Of a stretch of DNA of 28,834 bases, positions 19,633-28,834 are shown in pieces (the stretch's first letter is position 1; every line of letters starts with the position of its first letter). The stretch covers positions 1 to 28,834 of the forward strand of contig JBAMDO010000388.1 of the NCBI GenBank assembly GCA_037074765.1, in the 5' to 3' direction. The translations under genes and the position numbers were made by a program. The notes beneath the pieces are model-generated. The model worked only from the letters and a program-made list of their open reading frames with translations, was not told the origin of the DNA and did not search any database. The stretch is from Mansonella perstans (lineage: Eukaryota; Nematoda; Chromadorea; Rhabditida; Onchocercidae).

Positions 19633-22600
19633 TTCCAAATGAAAGAATCTTTTTTGCACATTCTTACATCGGTTATTAATCACCCACTGAATATCTTTTC
19701 CACTTTATATGAGCCAGTTTACTTCTCTAATTCAAAGTAAATCAATATTTACTAGTCGTTAACAAGAATCATCAACTTTCTTCAAACAATACAAGTAAAA
19801 TGAACAATGGAAAAAATTAACTTTGTTTTAATATTCATTGACAATTACTCAATTCATTTAGATACTATTATTTTTACCACTGATGCAAATATCATTGGAT
19901 CCATATTTAAGAGAAAAAATCTTAGCAATAGAAAAAGAATGAGCAATTACAATTTATTAATACTTCAATATATATATATATATTAATTAGTGACTTACTG
20001 AGCCGAGTGGCTCGAATTCGATAATTGAGAATCGATCTAAGATGATTCAACTTTCGAACCAAGCCAAGATCCCTTCTAATCAGATAGTTAACTTCATTAC
20101 TCATAAATCAAATTTGCTCGATCCCTTTCCAAAAATGATAAATAATGTGCTAAATACTTGAGAAGTTTTGCTTTTGCTTCAGCAATAATGATAAGCAAAA
20201 AATTAATCCTTTGTTGCTGATCAAATAAATTATCGGTTGCGGTTAGAGTTCATATTCAAATATTTGGTTTTACTACTTTCTAAAAATAAAATGAGAGGTT
20301 GAAATTAGAGTAATTATTAGAATTTTTGATGTAATTTTGGCATTTGAAATGTAGACGAGCACAATGAGAAGTAAACGTCTTAAATTCAAAAACAAAATTG
20401 ACGATCAATATCAAATGTATTTGCACTTCATAATATTGTGTTGTCGTATAATATTCACCTCATTCAGCAATCGTAATGCCATACTTTTACTTCACAATCA
20501 CACCTGAGGATTTGTTACAGCTTACTTTTTCAAAATTCTTTCTTTGCATTCTAGCCTCAATGCGTGACAGAGAAATGATTGCTGCAATCCTCAAACATAT
20601 TGCAAGCTTTTTTTGTTTGCACTTAGGATTTATATTTACATTATTATAGAATTGGAACATATGTGATGTTATCATCTTTTAATTACTTCCAGGACTTTCC
20701 TTATCTGTCTTTTTTTCTTTTAAAATTCCAATCAATCTTAACTTTTTCAAATAACTGCCAGAGCAGCATCAGGGATAGCTCAACCACTCCCATTTCCCGC
20801 TTTTCGCTTTTCCTTACACATGCTTTTAAAAGTTGAAAAGAAAGGCAACCGATAACCGGTTTCCACAGTCTACTAATCACTTTAAAAAAGAAAGCTTGTC
20901 ATTGTAATTATCTTTATTGCTCAGGTCACAGAAGATTTCTTTGAATCCAAGAAGTTGATATCCTTAATGTAGACTTCACTAAATCTTGACAAAGAAGCTA
21001 TAAGATGTATAGAAAAGGGTAGACTCCACTCTTGGATATTTTCTAATCGACATCACTCAGCTGCTTTTGCCTGGAAATAATCTTCTTTAGAAGAATTCAA
21101 ACGATTACTTAATAAACTTATAATCTCGATAGTTTACGACGGCAGCACCAATCAGCTGTTCTTAAGAAATCAGAAATCGCACATGAAAACTGGAAATCGG
21201 CATATTAATAAAAATGAAGACAGCACTAAACTTACCCTCAGAAGTGTTAGCATTGTGAAATTCTTTGCATTTTCAAATTTAAAAGCACAGCCGAATGGAA
21301 GCGTGTTCTTTTCCCTGCTTATGCTGTCTTCCCCTTTCCCTTAACCTGCATTCTAGAAATTGGATAAAAAGGAGGGAATGTATCATACAACAACATCAGT
21401 CAATGGGGTCAGGGAAGCACATTTCAAGTTGTGAATAGCTCCATCCTGTCTTGTCACCTGAAGCATTGATCGAAGTACTAGACCGATAAGTTATTTCGTC
21501 TTTTTATTTCACTACTGCAGTTGATCTCCTTTTGAAAAAAAATATAAATAGCCACCGACAAATATGATTAAACTGTAATTTGCTTCCAGTAAATGGGACT
21601 CTTCCTCACTACTACCCTATCAACTACTGATTTTCCTTTTTCCCATGTTAAATTCGGCGATAATTCAAAACGAGCAAATACATGAGAAATAGTCTATAGA
21701 CTGGTGCTGTAAGCTAAATTTTTAGAAAAAAGTGAAATTTCGGCAGTGACTGGATAGACAAGTTCCCCTTTCCTCTGCATTCCACTCCGTTGCACAACTT
21801 CCACTTTCCCTATGTTAAGGTAGATTGAAATTACCCTAAAGATATCCAAACAACGAAACTCACGAGCTTTGCCGAAGACGTTACCACCGTTTTAAGTACC
21901 GTTTTGGTTACCCTTACCTTTCTCTCTCTCTACTTTCTCTTTCGATCTGTTTTTGTCACATCTCTTTCAACGTCTTTATTCTCCTATCTTTTTGGTAAGC
22001 ACCGACAGCGGGCATGTATTATATAATGCGATCTACAACTCTCCCAATTTGTTCTTCCTTTCCATGTGCTAATCAGTACTTTTCGTTCAGTTGACAAACA
22101 AGAACTATTTATTGCGCAAGAAGGATTGATACTACTTTCTGACAGTTGTTATCTGTTCGATCAGAAGCAGCAAAGGCGAAGTTAATGCGCAGTAAGCAGT
22201 CGAAATTACAACTATCGACCTAATAATGGATCACCACCTATCCTTTTCTTTTCTTTCAGCCAATTAGTTTACCAATTGATACTACAGAATTATAAGTAAT
22301 AAAATAGCATATACATTGTGTTTTCATCTGGAACGTACTAATTGAGAATTAACTGCTGTTGTTTTTGCTACTGTCAATTTCGCTAATTATTATTTCTTCG
22401 GGAAGTTCTGTCGCGCAGACTTATTCAATTTGCTAATCATTCAAGACACTTATCTACGAATTTCATTTTTCTCTGGCCTTATCTTTAGCATGAAACAATG
22501 TTCCAAAGTCAACTACGTGCTATGCGTTTCCAGTTAAACGTCGGGTATTTTTGAATCTTAAATTTATGCTATGATTTCTGCATTAAAATGTCAAACAATC

Positions 22601-22899
22601 TTAATCTGGTCTGTTTTTTGACAATACAGTAAGTTTTCGAGAAGTTTGATTAAAGAGTTTCCAGAAATTTTCAGAAACATATTCCAAAATAAGTTCTCGT
22701 TCTTCGTTCTCTATCTATCATCACTTTCTGTAACTTTTCTAATTCAATTTACATAATTGATCTAACAAGTTGCCATGACATATTTTTATCATTTAGCTGT
22801 TTTTACTCTGATCACTAATATCTTAAAATAAAACAATGAAGAGTCTTTTAACTCTTCGAAGTTTTTCAAATCAGTTATTGGAATAGTAGTTGCAGATCT
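19633..22899. other. No gene seen; noncoding with pyrimidine-rich patches
   Basis: A TA dinucleotide run lies at about 19968-19983. From about 20780 to 21960 the plus strand carries repeated pyrimidine-rich patches such as CCCCTTTCCC and TCTCTCTCTC. I found no exon with convincing motifs on either strand. A cis-regulatory role for the next gene is possible but not shown. Confidence 0.45.
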
Positions 22900-22977
22900 C
22901 TGATAACAATATCTCGGTTTTATATTGTAACATCCCACAAGTATTAACTAAAAGGAATGTTGTGATATTGTTATCAG
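22900..22977. repeat. 14-bp perfect inverted repeat enclosing 50 bases
   Basis: CTGATAACAATATC (22900-22913) is the exact reverse complement of GATATTGTTATCAG (22964-22977). Inside, AACATCC and GGAATGTT can extend the pairing imperfectly. The overall span of 78 bases is similar to a small-RNA precursor, but the arms are asymmetrically bulged. Confidence 0.85.
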
Positions 22978-23478
22978 TTGAGTTTAGGCAAAGCAAGAAG
23001 TTATTATAACATGAGACCGTCCACATAGCTGTACAGTGATTCCAAAACAAATGAATTTGGGGAGAGGTCAGAGGTTAAGAGAGTGTCGTCGAGAGGTTAT
23101 ATTGTAACAGTTTAATTAACAGTGCACTGATCTGGACTACTCCACCGACTCATATCTGAAATGGACAGAGAAAATAATATAACACTGTTTTTAGCATTTG
23201 CATAACAAATTCTTGTTTATCTTTGGATGATGGTAATCCTTAGTGAGGATTAACTTCAGGCGCCTAAGTTTCCAAATCATCCTTTCATTAATAATTGTAT
23301 TTTCCGGAAATATCGCAAGACAGGTTCGACAAACATTTACGTACACGATGAACAGTGGTAGCAAGCAGTCCTGCAATCAACTGTTTACTTTTGGAGAAGC
23401 TTTCAGGCGTCGACATTGCTCTCCACTACTTTTTGTCCATATCAGCATCAATAACTGCTTTTCCTTCCCTGATATATT

Positions 23479-23590
23479 CATCAGCATCACCATCATCATC
23501 ATCGAGCAGGCGTTGGAGCGAGACACTATCCGTACACATGCACAAACATGTACACACACATACCCGAACACACACAGACATATATGTATA
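23479..23590. repeat. CAT/ATC trinucleotide run and CA-rich microsatellite
   Basis: 23479-23503 is mostly CAT/ATC triplets; 23533-23590 is rich in CACACA and ACATGTAC. Several frames stay open across both, giving Ser- or His/Thr-rich low-complexity peptides that I regard as repeat artefacts. Confidence 0.8.
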
Positions 23591-26500
23591 TTCACTCATT
23601 CGTAATCAATATGCCCAAAACAAGGGTGGAGTTCTGAATTTCGGGGATTTATGCAAAGCGGAGGAAAAGGGAATCAGGGGCGGAGGAAGAATTAAAATGC
23701 AACAAATTCCACACCAATATATTGAGCTCCCTCCACATTTTAATTTATGATCGCTAAGCTGCTTGCCACTTCTATTCCAATGCTGGTACTGATGCAGGTG
23801 CAAATAGATTCGGTAGCTTCACATCGCGGGTATATTCCTAAAAATCAGGGATTATCATTGTTTTGCTGTTGTTGATGTTATTGCTGCTATAATGCTATCA
23901 TCACAGCTCTCAGTGCACGTACTCCAATTTCGACAGATATCCCAAAATAATTTCTGTACCGTAACTGTCCTTACATGAACTGCTACTGTTGAGAGATGCT
24001 GTTGTTGACAGACATCCATATCTCAATTGTCTCATAATTCTTGCTATTACTTTTGAAAAAAACATACGCAAAGGAAACAAGTCAATGCTGCTAACAGCGA
24101 GCTTTTTAAAAAAAATTTTATTTTTATTCCTTTTCAACAACTGTTTAAGAATCCAGGCGGAACTGCGTTTCCGTATGAGGTTAGAACATGCAAATGTGTT
24201 AACAATTGTGTTAAAGATTGTATCTTTTCATGGTAATATTCAAAAATTTTTGACTCTATTCAGGATTCACGAACCAGGAATTGGCAGAGTTAAAAATAAG
24301 TATTAATTAATTTAATGCAAAATAGACAGCTACCCAATTATTGTCAAGCAATTAGCTAGTTAATTCATTGGGCTTAATAGTTTTAAAGATTGCTATCAGT
24401 TCTTTGAAAAACACTTAACTTCTGAGCATTCTGATGATGATTGATACATTTAGTCATTGTACCAAATTGCGACGCTACGAATAACCTTTTTTAATAAATA
24501 AAAAAAGCTATTGAAAGGAAAAAAACAGGACAATCAATGTAAATAGCTGTAATTCAGCGAAATTTCTTCTCATTTTTATTGGAAAAGTATTTTTTCAAAT
24601 AACGTGATCCGGATTTGTTGCTTCTACAAATCGTCATCATCAACTTCTCTTACAAATTAATTTGACCAAAACTTGATTTTTATTTGCTACGTTCTTTCCC
24701 TGTTTTTAATCAACTTCCATGATACATGAACTACTAATATTTTTTCATCTTTCACATCATCGCATTTCGTCTCTTGCATACTCAGTAACAAGTGGATATA
24801 TTGTCGTGCTGTGTTAGAAAGATGCATTTCCAAAACTTTTAATTAATAGCGATTTAAAATTACTAATCAATAAACAGCTAAACAGTTAAACAGATGAACA
24901 CTTCAATTTTTTTGATTTTGTTTGAAACGGTTGGGATTATTGATAACTAGATTTTGTATATTGAAGTCAAGCTATGAAAACAATAAAAAGAAAATAGAAC
25001 TTAAAATACTAGTAATGAATGAATATATAAGTGACCGGCTTAATAAATTTATTCCAAGTCCTGGATTTCTTTAAAAAAATGATAATTAAGGAACTTCAAA
25101 CAAAAATGTCTCCGAATTACTAGTTTATTAAACTTTGTTTGAAATTTGCTGAATTTATCAAGCTTTACTTTGGTATAGTTCATTTTTATCCGAAAAATAT
25201 AGAAGTATGAAAAGGTGACATACATTGGATTATTGAGGAATATGAAGCAAAAATTATATATAGTTTCAGATACATTGAATAAGGGAAAAAAAAAGTCTTA
25301 GCAAAGGAAAAGAAAATTTTATGATCTCTTCAAGAGACCATATGCATGCACGTTAGAGATTGTGCAATCAAACAAACAAATGCAAAGATAAATCTTTCGA
25401 CCAGAAAACAAATTTTTTATCACACCGAGACAATTATCAGTGATATCGTTGTCAATGATAACATTGTTTTTAAGACATAGACATAGTTTTTACTATTGCT
25501 TTTGACAAAAATTGATATTTTATGTTGTTTTCTTATAATTACTGACACTAACTCCAGATTTATAGCAAATTCTACCATTAACAAAAATTTTCTGCAAAAA
25601 AACCAATAATTGTGTAATGTTTGATCTCTACTCATTTGCTTGTTTTCATAATTCCCTTGCTAAGTAAACGATTCCGTTATTATTATCAATGTTATTATCA
25701 CTGTCTTTGAGATCGCCACTGATATCACAGTTAACAGCAAGTTTATTTCACATGATTTCTTAAAAATTCCATCATTTATATTTACTGTTCAGCTTTATAA
25801 ATCAAATGGCTTTAGGATAAATGCTAAAAGCTGATTGTTGTTTTCACAAGAGATGTTAGCAGTATTATTATATTAGATTATCATTATCATTATCCTTATC
25901 GTACTATTATCATTACCACCCCAACAACATTATGGCAGTGGCATTGAATAAGGAAAGCGGTGCATGAGTATATGTGCGCACCTGTAAGAAGCGGCTTTCA
26001 CCTTCATTTCCTTTTCGATTTCCACTTCTTCCTTTTCATCGTCTTCAAAAATTTGTTCCAATCCGCTAAAACCAGTTATGATTTGTCGCTCACTACTGCT
26101 CCTACTTATCTGTACCTTTTTTGGTTGTTTGGTGATAGAGCAAAGCAAAGAGGGCCTTCTCCTGCACCTTCATTTTCACATCTCTCTCTTTCATTTTAGC
26201 CCTCTGTAGCTGCTCTTCAACCTTTTTTGAAATACTTTCTTCTACATCTCCTTCCACAACAACAACAACAACAGCAGCAACGACTACTCTAAATGCTTCC
26301 TACATCACCTTCACCAATGTCATCCTATAAGACGACAACAGGTGAAAGTTACGTAAATACTAACGTTTATTCCATTTCCAATTGCTCATTGTAGTTTTCT
26401 TAAAATATTTTCCTACTCCATTTTATATAGCGGTTTAATTGTTTCATTTTCAAATTGATATTCATGAAATTCATCAGTAGTAACAATAAGGCATAATTCT

Positions 26501-26739
26501 TCATAAGCTATTAAATTAAATGAAATGTTTGAATAGGCATATCGTTTGAGTTCATATGTGATTGCTAGATCCTTAAATTGAAATGCTATGAATCTGATAA
26601 AACTCTTTTGCATCCAATCAATAACCTGAATCGTTAATATCACATTTTGGTGCTAATCTACAGTAAACGGATAACATGAATACTAGCAGTTAGCCAGAAT
26701 ACGGTAGCAATGATGGCTACCATTAAGCTCCTAACAGCC
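23591..26739. other. No gene seen; noncoding with microsatellites
   Basis: Includes an ATT/ATC run at about 25862-25915 and a CAA/CAG run at about 26256-26284. A 23600-23720 patch is richer in G on the plus strand. Open frames overlap on both strands without motifs or splice pairs. Confidence 0.45.
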
Positions 26740-26834
26740 GCTCGTATCCTTAGAACTGCGGACAAATCCATCTCTGACATATAAGGGCGTGGCTCCTATT
26801 CTGACGGTATCTTTGCGGCCTGAAAACCTGCAGG

Positions 26835-26863
26835 GCGGAGCCCCGAAAGACGGATGGCTCCGC
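26835..26863. repeat. GC-rich 8-bp hairpin
   Basis: GCGGAGCC (26835-26842) pairs exactly with GGCTCCGC (26856-26863) around a 13-base loop; GCA and TGC outside can add three pairs after a two-base bulge. Strong for such an AT-rich window. Confidence 0.8.
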
Positions 26864-26992
26864 TGCCTACAGATAGATATGTATCGCTCCCCAATTCTAT
26901 CTATCCTTGATTTAATCAGACAGTCAGCGGTCGGGTGGCTCACTTGGCAGAGAGGGAGGGAGTCAGTGATCATCGCCTCGGATAGAGTAGAG

Positions 26993-27043
26993 CTACTACT
27001 ACTGCTGCTACTGCTGCTGCGGTAGCTGCTGCTGCAGCTGCTA
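26993..27043. repeat. CTA/CTG trinucleotide repeat
   Basis: About 17 triplets of CTA, CTG and close variants, followed by GTGACAGTGACG-type repeats to about 27072. Potentially unstable simple repeat. Confidence 0.85.
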
Positions 27044-27140
27044 TAACAGTGACAGTGACGATAGCGGTGACGATTCTCTCTTCTCTCCACATCCATTTGC
27101 TTACTGTGATAGCTGCTGATAACGTAATGATATGCCATCC

Positions 27141-28382
27141 ATCCATCTATTCATCCCTTCAATCACTGATTTATTTCGACCATCCCTCACTGTCATTCTT
27201 ATCAGCAGCAACAGCAGTGGTTGTGTAACTCCCAATGAGCTGCCATCTTTTTAATAATCATTTTTCGTACTGTTGATTCTTAATATCAAAGACGAATTAA
27301 GCCAGATTATGTCTACTAGGTGACCTTCTATTGCGCAATAACAATATTATTTCTTAAAAAATTATTCTGAAATTTTTGACCTTATTATTTTTTATAATTT
27401 CACATTATATAAGCTTTTATCAGCAAAATGATTTCGAATTGTTCCCATTGAAATCTGAAAATTTGAATTTTTCCAACTTTTTTTCGAAAGACTAAAAAAA
27501 TTTGCTTTGTTTTGCTAAAATAATTCAAAAAGAATTATACTAAGAAGAAATTACTACCGTTTTTCAGTCACAGATTATATATTTTCATCAAATCTATAAT
27601 TTTGCTTTCGCAGGATAATTGAGGACTGAATTTATATCTAATAATTAGAGGTGTAAAGTTTACTTTTTTTGATTCTTGAAAAATTTGTTTAATTTTTTTC
27701 ATCTTAAAATGATCATACATTCTATTCTGTCTATCGGCTTATGCCACAATTTTAATTATTTGAACTTCTGGAATCATGCGTTCATTGTCGGCAACTCAGT
27801 TTTGCACGTATTACGGAACGAATTAAAATACCATGCGGAATCATCGGAGAGCAAATCATTTCTCAATGAATTTCAGGACAATTAACCGAAAAAACGGGCT
27901 AATACAACACTTGTTGCAACAACACAAGTACTAACGCAAAACCCGTCACTCTCTGATCTTTATTTAACTTATCTTCCGTTTCCATCGAAGTTTTCGGCAA
28001 TTTTCGTCTTTTTTTCTTTAAATATATTGTCCCAAACAAGTAAGCAAAATCGTGCTTTTCCATTAGTTAAGGTTGAATTTAAATTTCAAATATTATATTA
28101 GTCAATTATGCAATGCACTTAAAATCTCTGTACTGATCTCTTGGTCGGAACTAAAAACCTCAATAAATAATGAAAGCTACAGGTTAGAAGAAGGCTCCCG
28201 AAATATATTGCCTTGGATGGGAGATAAACTACTCCCTTCACTTTATTACTTTTTTAAAATTAAATTCACTGATTTGTTTTCTGATCAATCTGAACTAACG
28301 GTTTTGGATATCTGATTGTTGTTTAGCCTTTTTCGGAGTTTTTGCTTCTAAAGTTTTGCTTAGTTCATATCTATATTTTCAG
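27141..28382. other. Presumed 5' flank or intron of dve-1; no exon called
   Basis: AT-rich. A short open stretch at 27878-27930 follows an AATTTCAG acceptor (reads TINRKNGLIQHLLQQHK) and ends at a GTACTA donor, but its exit phase fits exon 28383 only if an internal AG is used, so I leave it uncalled. A TTTTCAG acceptor closes the region at 28376-28382. Confidence 0.45.
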
Positions 28383-28622
28383 AAAGAGCTGGATTTCTTG
28401 CGAGCTGCTCGAAAGGATTCAAAATCCCGCTCAATATGAGTATGTTCCCAGTGCGCGTTGTGGTGGAATCGGTTCGACCGCAACATTGCCTCACTTGCGC
28501 ACGTGATGGTCATATGCTTGTCGATTCTTACGCAATTGTTTCCGGTGCGACTTTGCTTAGTCAGCTGGTCGATACAGTGCTTAGTGCTTTAGGCATGCCA
28601 CAATTGGCCGTCAATTCAAAAG
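28383..28622 (+). CDS. dve-1: DVE-1 / SATB-type homeodomain protein, exon encoding the CMP/ULD domain (partial)
   Basis: The exon lies between a TTTTCAG acceptor and a donor AAAG/GTTTAT, leaving phase 1. The frame reads KGFKIPLNMSMFPVRVVVES, then a segment with HMLVDSYAIVSGATLLSQLV, then DTVLSALGMPQLAVNSK. It aligns by eye with the ubiquitin-like oligomerisation domain of SATB1 (PVFCVVE..., LFNQLIEMALLSLG..., AQAKG), the domain shared by SATB, Drosophila Defective proventriculus and C. elegans DVE-1. DVE-1 is a nuclear homeodomain factor that works with the ubiquitin-like UBL-5 in the mitochondrial unfolded protein response and in development. The CUT-like and homeodomain exons must lie beyond the right edge. 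The start is unresolved: either ATG at 28436 after trans-splicing, or an upstream exon joined in phase 1. Confidence 0.8.
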
Positions 28623-28834
28623 GTTTATCTTTTGGCAGCTATTTTGTACTTCAGTTTTTGAGTGGAATGATTTTGGAAAGCATTCAAGTTATCTATAAAG
28701 TTTTTTGGTTAACTTCAAAAAGTAAATGGTAAAATCCTACTAATTGATTTTCAGAATCTTTAAGCATTTTGGTAATACAACATCCTTTACTCTAAAATTT
28801 ATTTTATTCCTTACCACTTCTTAATCAATCATAT
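28623..28834 (+). other. dve-1: Start of the following dve-1 intron
   Basis: The frame remains open by chance for about 36 codons after the GTTTAT donor, but the conserved motif stops at the exon end (NSKG), and the extra residues have no resemblance to the SATB/DVE family. AT-rich intronic sequence runs to the window edge. Confidence 0.6.

Larger units (their letters stand above)
26740..27140. other. GC-richer island upstream of dve-1
   Basis: A roughly 400-base block clearly richer in G and C than everything around it, with CpG-containing words such as GGGCGGAGCCCCG and GCCTCGG. Long frames are open on both strands, but neither begins with a proper ATG next to a splice or trans-splice site, and the minus-strand frame is dominated by poly-Ser from the triplet repeat. 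It could be a noncoding first exon, promoter or enhancer of the gene to the right. Confidence 0.45.

Noticed and set aside
23243..23750. Overlapping frames of 120 and 131 codons, plus strand
   Set aside because: Their length is produced by CAT/ATC and CA microsatellites; the peptides are low complexity with no family motif.
26731..27138. 135-codon minus-strand frame with a poly-Ser stretch
   Set aside because: The Ser run is the translation of the CTG/CTA repeat; no domain is recognisable and no splice or trans-splice site supports the start. Kept only as part of the GC-rich island.

Overview
The window looks like chromosomal DNA of a nematode, and the gene structure suggests a clade III (filarial-type) worm, though the species cannot be fixed from sequence alone. 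Reasons: it is very AT-rich; protein-coding genes are cut into many short exons by introns of about 0.1-0.75 kb; splice acceptors are of the nematode TTTTCAG / TTTTAG kind; two gene starts sit just after a strong acceptor-like site, as expected for spliced-leader trans-splicing; and the best matches in the reading frames are to animal proteins, one of them the four-repeat gelsolin known from C. elegans. No rRNA, tRNA, CRISPR array, recognisable transposon or bacterial-style operon was seen.

Layout. (1) 1-1023, minus strand: fragments of an unidentified gene leaving the left edge, just downstream of gsnl-1. (2) 1118-7184, minus strand: a complete 15-exon gelsolin-like gene (gsnl-1 type, about 465 residues, four gelsolin repeats). 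Two of its 28 splice-site dinucleotides are not GT/AG although the protein alignment demands those exact junctions. (3) 7190-11880: about 4.7 kb between two divergent genes, very AT-rich, with a perfect 15-bp hairpin and a short dispersed repeat. (4) 11896-15666, plus strand: a complete 10-exon gene for a chitinase-domain-containing protein 1 (CHID1 / SI-CLP) orthologue, about 396 residues, with a signal peptide and a degenerate glycosyl hydrolase 18 active site. (5) 15667-16580: downstream region with a triplicated 53-bp repeat, a poly(A) signal and a possible small membrane-protein ORF. (6) 16580-28382: about 11.8 kb with no gene I can support, holding microsatellites, a 24-bp triplicate, a long inverted repeat and a GC-richer island with CTG/CTA repeats; it reads like the large 5' regulatory or intronic region of the next gene. 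(7) 28383-28622, plus strand: an exon encoding the SATB/DVE-type ubiquitin-like (CMP/ULD) domain of a dve-1 homologue, which continues beyond the right edge.

The three recognised genes have no shared pathway: one acts on actin, one is a secreted or lysosomal carbohydrate-binding-type protein, and one is a homeodomain chromatin factor. I found no convincing new biological system. The strongest oddity is the pair of non-canonical splice junctions in the gelsolin gene, which imply either unusual splicing, a decaying allele or assembly errors. All exon coordinates come from hand translation and splice-phase matching; none is backed by a database search.
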